A DNA stretch of 64,000 nt from Nocardia jejuensis NBRC 103114. Lineage in GTDB: Bacteria > Actinomycetota > Actinomycetes > Mycobacteriales > Mycobacteriaceae. The first letter of the stretch is position 1. Each line of letters starts with the position of its first letter. Shown here piece after piece: positions 61,190-64,000 of the stretch. The notes under the pieces are model-generated. The model was not told the origin of the DNA and made no database searches. It saw only the letters and a program-made list of their open reading frames with translations. The position numbers and the translations under genes are program-made. The stretch covers positions 62,001-126,000 of the forward strand of contig NZ_BDBU01000007.1 of the NCBI RefSeq assembly GCF_001613145.1. Direction: 5' to 3'.

Positions 61190-62932
61190 GTGCAGAACGA
61201 ACTGGAGTCGGTGCTGATCCGGGCCATGGGCCTGGACCGGTGGCTGGCGCAATCGATGGCCGGGCATCCCGAGGCGAACGAGTCCCCGCTGCGGGACACC
61301 GTGATCCGCCCGCTGACCCAGGCGTATACCGACCTCACCGGCTCGGCCCCCGGATCACACACGGCGGCCGACGGTGTGGGCTCGGCCGTGGATCCGGATA
61401 CGTTGTGGCAGTTGGCATATGACGTGACCGCGCTGCGCGGCGCATCGGACGCGCCACTCGGGTTACAGGAGGCGGCGGCCGCGCTGCAGCATCTGGCCAT
61501 CCTGTCCGCGGCCGATCCTCAGGCCCGGATCGCCGAGCTCGCGGCCCTGCAGGCCGATCTGGAATCGCGGATCGAGGTGGTGCCCGACGGTCCGTATCTG
61601 CTCACCAACCCCGCCGCTGTCACCGATTGGCTCGGTGTTCCGGTACCGGCGCTGCCGCAGATGGCGCTGTGCCGCTGCGGCGCCTCGGAGACGAAACCGC
61701 TGTGCGACGGCAGCCATGCCCGGATCGGATTCGACGACGCCAAGGATTCGAACCGGGTGCCGGACCGGCGTGAGGACTACGAGGGCGTCGCGGTCACGGT
61801 GCTCGACAATCGCGGGTTGTGCGCGCACGCCGGATTCTGCACCGATCGGGTGCCGACCGTATTCCGCGCGGGCGCAGAGCCTTTCGTCGCACCCAGCGGC
61901 GGGCGCGGGGACGAGATCGAGCGGGCGGTGCGGGCCTGCCCGTCCGGCGCGCTCGGATATGCCGTCGACGGGATCGAGGCCGCCGCGCCGGTGCGCCCGC
62001 CCGCCGTCGAGGTGTCCAAGGACGGTCCGTACCGCGTCACCGGCGGCATTCCGCTGGCCGGGGCAGGGCCGCGCAATGCGGGAGCCTCGCTCGAGCACTA
62101 CTCGCTGTGCCGCTGCGGGCATTCGCAGAACAAGCCGTTCTGCAGCGGTATGCACTGGTACGTCGACTTCCACGATCCCGCGCCGTCGCCGGAGCCGACA
62201 CTGTTCGAATGGGCGGGCGGACTGCCCGCGCTGACCAGGATGACGAACATCTTCTACGGCAAATACGTCCCGGAGGATCCACTGCTGGCCCCGCTGTTCG
62301 CCCGGATGTCCCCGGATCATCCGCAGCGCGTGGCGGCGTGGCTGGGTGAAACCTTCGGCGGCCCGCGGTATTACACCGACCGATACGGCGGCTACGACCA
62401 TATGGTGGCCGAGCACGCCGGGAAATCACTGACCGAAGAATGGCGGGCCCGGTGGGCGCAGCTCATCTCGCGCGCCGCCGACGATGCCGGACTGCCGACC
62501 GATCCGGAGTTCCGGGCCGCGTTCGCCGCCTATATCGAGTGGGGTTCGCGGATCGCGGTCGAGAACTCCCAGCCCGGTGCGACGCCGCCACCGCACATGC
62601 CGGTGCCGCGCTGGTGGTGGGTATGCAACGCCACGCCGGGGTCGCGCGTGTCGGCACTGGCCGCGCCCGTCGAGCGTGAGAAGGTCGTCGACCTTCCCGC
62701 GGCCGATGAGATCGTCAGCTTCGCCCGGCACATCAAACCCCTGTTCCGCGAGATGGATCGCAAGTCGATGAGTTTCGTGTTCGATCTCTGGTCACATGCC
62801 GACGTCACGAAGCACGGGGCGGCCATTCTGGAGCGGCTGGACAAGGGGTCCATGCCGTGCGACGGCCGCTGGCCGCAGGAGCACGTCGACCTTTTCGCTC
62901 GCTGGATCGGAGCGGACGACCCGGCCGAGTAG
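61190..62932 (+). CDS. CDGSH / ferredoxin / CDGSH / truncated-hemoglobin fusion protein
   Basis: A 580-residue cytosolic multidomain redox protein. Residues 1-125 are helical. The first CDGSH iron-sulfur site has Cys161, Cys163, Cys172 and His176 (CDGSH intact). Residues 195-260 resemble a small ferredoxin (Cys211, Cys217, Cys250). A second CDGSH-type site has Cys307, Cys309, Cys318, His322, with CSGMH for CDGSH. Residues 352-460 are a truncated (group II-like) hemoglobin, with His409 as proximal ligand and Trp418 after it. Residues 505-575 (HIKPLFREMD, FDLWSHADVT, MPCDGRWPQEHVDLFARWI) match a short domain found in several actinobacterial oxidoreductases. The set suggests electron transfer to a heme that handles O2 or NO. 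GTG 61190. Confidence 0.85.
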   Translation: MQNELESVLIRAMGLDRWLAQSMAGHPEANESPLRDTVIRPLTQAYTDLTGSAPGSHTAADGVGSAVDPDTLWQLAYDVTALRGASDAPLGLQEAAAALQHLAILSAADPQARIAELAALQADLESRIEVVPDGPYLLTNPAAVTDWLGVPVPALPQMALCRCGASETKPLCDGSHARIGFDDAKDSNRVPDRREDYEGVAVTVLDNRGLCAHAGFCTDRVPTVFRAGAEPFVAPSGGRGDEIERAVRACPSGALGYAVDGIEAAAPVRPPAVEVSKDGPYRVTGGIPLAGAGPRNAGASLEHYSLCRCGHSQNKPFCSGMHWYVDFHDPAPSPEPTLFEWAGGLPALTRMTNIFYGKYVPEDPLLAPLFARMSPDHPQRVAAWLGETFGGPRYYTDRYGGYDHMVAEHAGKSLTEEWRARWAQLISRAADDAGLPTDPEFRAAFAAYIEWGSRIAVENSQPGATPPPHMPVPRWWWVCNATPGSRVSALAAPVEREKVVDLPAADEIVSFARHIKPLFREMDRKSMSFVFDLWSHADVTKHGAAILERLDKGSMPCDGRWPQEHVDLFARWIGADDPAE

Positions 62933-63138
62933 CTGAATGAATGCTGAGTAGCGCCGACCCCGGCCGGCGATGCCGCGTACAGGTCTTCGAACAGGTGAAA
63001 AGCGAGAGTGTCGGTTGCTTTTTGCCGGGTATAGCAGTGGTGATTCGGAAACTCGCGATTCCGTTTGTCGGCGACGGCAAATGTCGCGGGGCTATCGTGA
63101 GGATCGCTACTCGCTCGTCCACATTCGAAGGAGGAAGC

Positions 63139-63399
63139 ATGGAATGGCTTTTGGGTGTACTCGGCGGCGTGGTCGGCGGTGGGGTCGGTGGTGCGAAGAG
63201 TCCGCTCGGCCCGGTGGTGAACGGCGCGGCCGGTGCGGTCGGCGGTGGAATCACCGGAGCCATCATTCAGGCGGCCACCGGTAGTGGCCTGGACTTCGGC
63301 CAGATTCTGGCTCAGGTCGCCGGCGGCGGAGCGGTGGGCGCGGTCTTGGCCGCGATCACCGGTTTCGTGACGAAGTCGAAGGCGGCCAAGGTGGGCTGA
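63139..63399 (+). CDS. Small glycine-zipper membrane protein
   Basis: An 86-residue hydrophobic protein (MEWLLGVLGGVVGGGVGG start). Gly/Ala repeats in two stretches (5-45 and 60-78) with GxxxG spacing and a basic tail (TKSKAAK) suggest two membrane-inserted helices. The ATG has GGAGG six bases upstream, so it is surely translated. Such proteins may be holin-, bacteriocin- or stress-pore-like, but no family is recognised. Confidence 0.7.
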   Translation: MEWLLGVLGGVVGGGVGGAKSPLGPVVNGAAGAVGGGITGAIIQAATGSGLDFGQILAQVAGGGAVGAVLAAITGFVTKSKAAKVG

Positions 63400-63537
63400 G
63401 TCCTTCGGCGGCCCAATTCTCTTCGGCACCACATCATTTCTCCACGGCAGCGCGGACCCATAGTGTGAATTCGGTGATTCGTTGCATCGAGTGTTGTTTG
63501 TTCCCAAGCTGATCGACCTCTTATTAGGAGTGCTTCG

Positions 63538-64000
63538 ATGACGGTTAGGAAGAAATCCAAGTGTGCGGCGGCGACGAGTTTCGGTTTCGCCCTTACGCTC
63601 GGTGCTGGAGTATTGCTGGGACCCTCCGCTTTCGCTCAACCGGCGGGCTCGGACACCGCGATCGTTGAGCACTACAACCAGTGGGGCGGCGCGTCCTCCC
63701 CGCTCGGCGCCGCCCAGGGCACGGTCTACGCCTTCGGCGCCGACGGCGCGGCGCAGGACTATCAGGGCGGCAAGATCGTCTACTCGCCCGAGACCGGCGC
63801 CCGCGTCATGTACGGGGTCATCCTCGACAAGTATCTGCTGCTGGGCGGCGGCAACTCCGACATCGGCTACCCGCGCAACGACGAATCCGACTCCTCGACG
63901 CCGGGCGCGGCCCGCTTCAACGAGTTCTCCGCGCCCGACGGCGCGACGATGTATTGGAGTCCCGAGACCGGAGCCTGGCTGGTGCGCGGTCCGATCCGCT
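63538..64000 (+). CDS. Secreted LGFP-repeat protein, 5' part
   Basis: The frame runs off the window. The N-terminus (MTVRKKSKCAAATSFGFALTLGAGVLLGPSAFAQP) is a Sec signal peptide with an AFAQP cleavage site. The mature part contains LGFP repeats: SPLGAAQGTVYAFGADGAAQDYQGGKIVYSPETGA in part, then GGGNSDIGYPRNDE and ARFNEFSAPDGATMYWSPETGAWLV in part. LGFP repeats bind the arabinogalactan-mycolate cell wall and occur in mycolic-acid bacteria. ATG 63538 has TTAGGAG seven bases upstream. Confidence 0.9.
   Translation, partial: MTVRKKSKCAAATSFGFALTLGAGVLLGPSAFAQPAGSDTAIVEHYNQWGGASSPLGAAQGTVYAFGADGAAQDYQGGKIVYSPETGARVMYGVILDKYLLLGGGNSDIGYPRNDESDSSTPGAARFNEFSAPDGATMYWSPETGAWLVRGPIR

Noticed and set aside
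1..64000. tRNA, rRNA, CRISPR array, insertion sequence or prophage
   Set aside because: No cloverleaf-like T-arm sequences, spaced direct repeats, transposase motifs or phage genes were recognised on reading both strands.

Overview
The window comes from a high-GC mycolate-type actinobacterium, most likely Nocardia or a close relative. The inference rests on strong GC bias at third codon positions, a mycothiol-dependent formaldehyde dehydrogenase with its metallo-beta-lactamase partner, a cutinase-like esterase, LppU-like and DUF4333 envelope proteins, a CYP136-like P450 arrangement, an LGFP-repeat secreted protein and several FadD-type ligases. No tRNA, rRNA, CRISPR array, insertion sequence or prophage gene was recognised. 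It reads as ordinary chromosome rich in catabolic and regulatory genes.

Layout. 0-3 kb: end of an EEP-type hydrolase, a HutC/DasR-like GntR regulator with dre-like operators and a small target gene, and a DUF1152 protein. 3-8.5 kb: a mymA-like pair (flavin monooxygenase plus an SDR/acyl-CoA ligase fusion) and a secreted cutinase. 8.9-20.8 kb: lipoprotein hydrolase, isochorismatase with divergent GlxA-type regulator, ABC1 kinase, ACT-domain membrane protein, TfoX-like protein, GCS2 ligase, LppU-like and DUF4333 proteins, mscR plus MBL hydrolase, and the lysG/lysE exporter pair.

20.8-31.8 kb: a myo-inositol catabolism locus. lacI-iolG runs leftwards; iolE, a sugar ABC importer (binding lipoprotein, permease, ATPase), iolC, a Cgl0159-like (beta/alpha)8 protein, iolB and iolD run rightwards, many with overlapping stop and start codons. 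A canonical promoter with a perfect 16-bp LacI-type palindrome drives the rightward operon. The genes import inositol and take it to the 2-deoxy-5-keto-gluconate phosphate stage; iolA is not in the window.

31.9-34.8 kb: an uncharacterised pair, a helical-repeat protein with an RNA polymerase alpha-CTD-like segment and a TerD-vWA fusion. 34.9-45 kb: an apparent catabolic locus with an MFS transporter carrying a large extracytoplasmic insert, a tandem-duplicated HxlR regulator, a carotenoid-oxygenase-family enzyme, a luciferase-like oxidoreductase, two thiolases (one lacking its second catalytic Cys) and a FadD ligase. Related motifs precede the transporter, regulator and oxygenase genes.

45-64 kb: CPBP protease, Hsp20 under a CIRCE element, sirtuin, PLP-dependent deaminase-like enzyme, Gmad2-like lipid-envelope protein, FAD oxidoreductase, TetR/P450 divergent pair with an 18-bp operator, 5-alpha-steroid-reductase-like protein, PAS-GGDEF diguanylate cyclase, two methyltransferases, M50-like peptidase, a CDGSH-ferredoxin-CDGSH-globin fusion, a glycine-zipper small protein and an LGFP-repeat protein cut by the window end.
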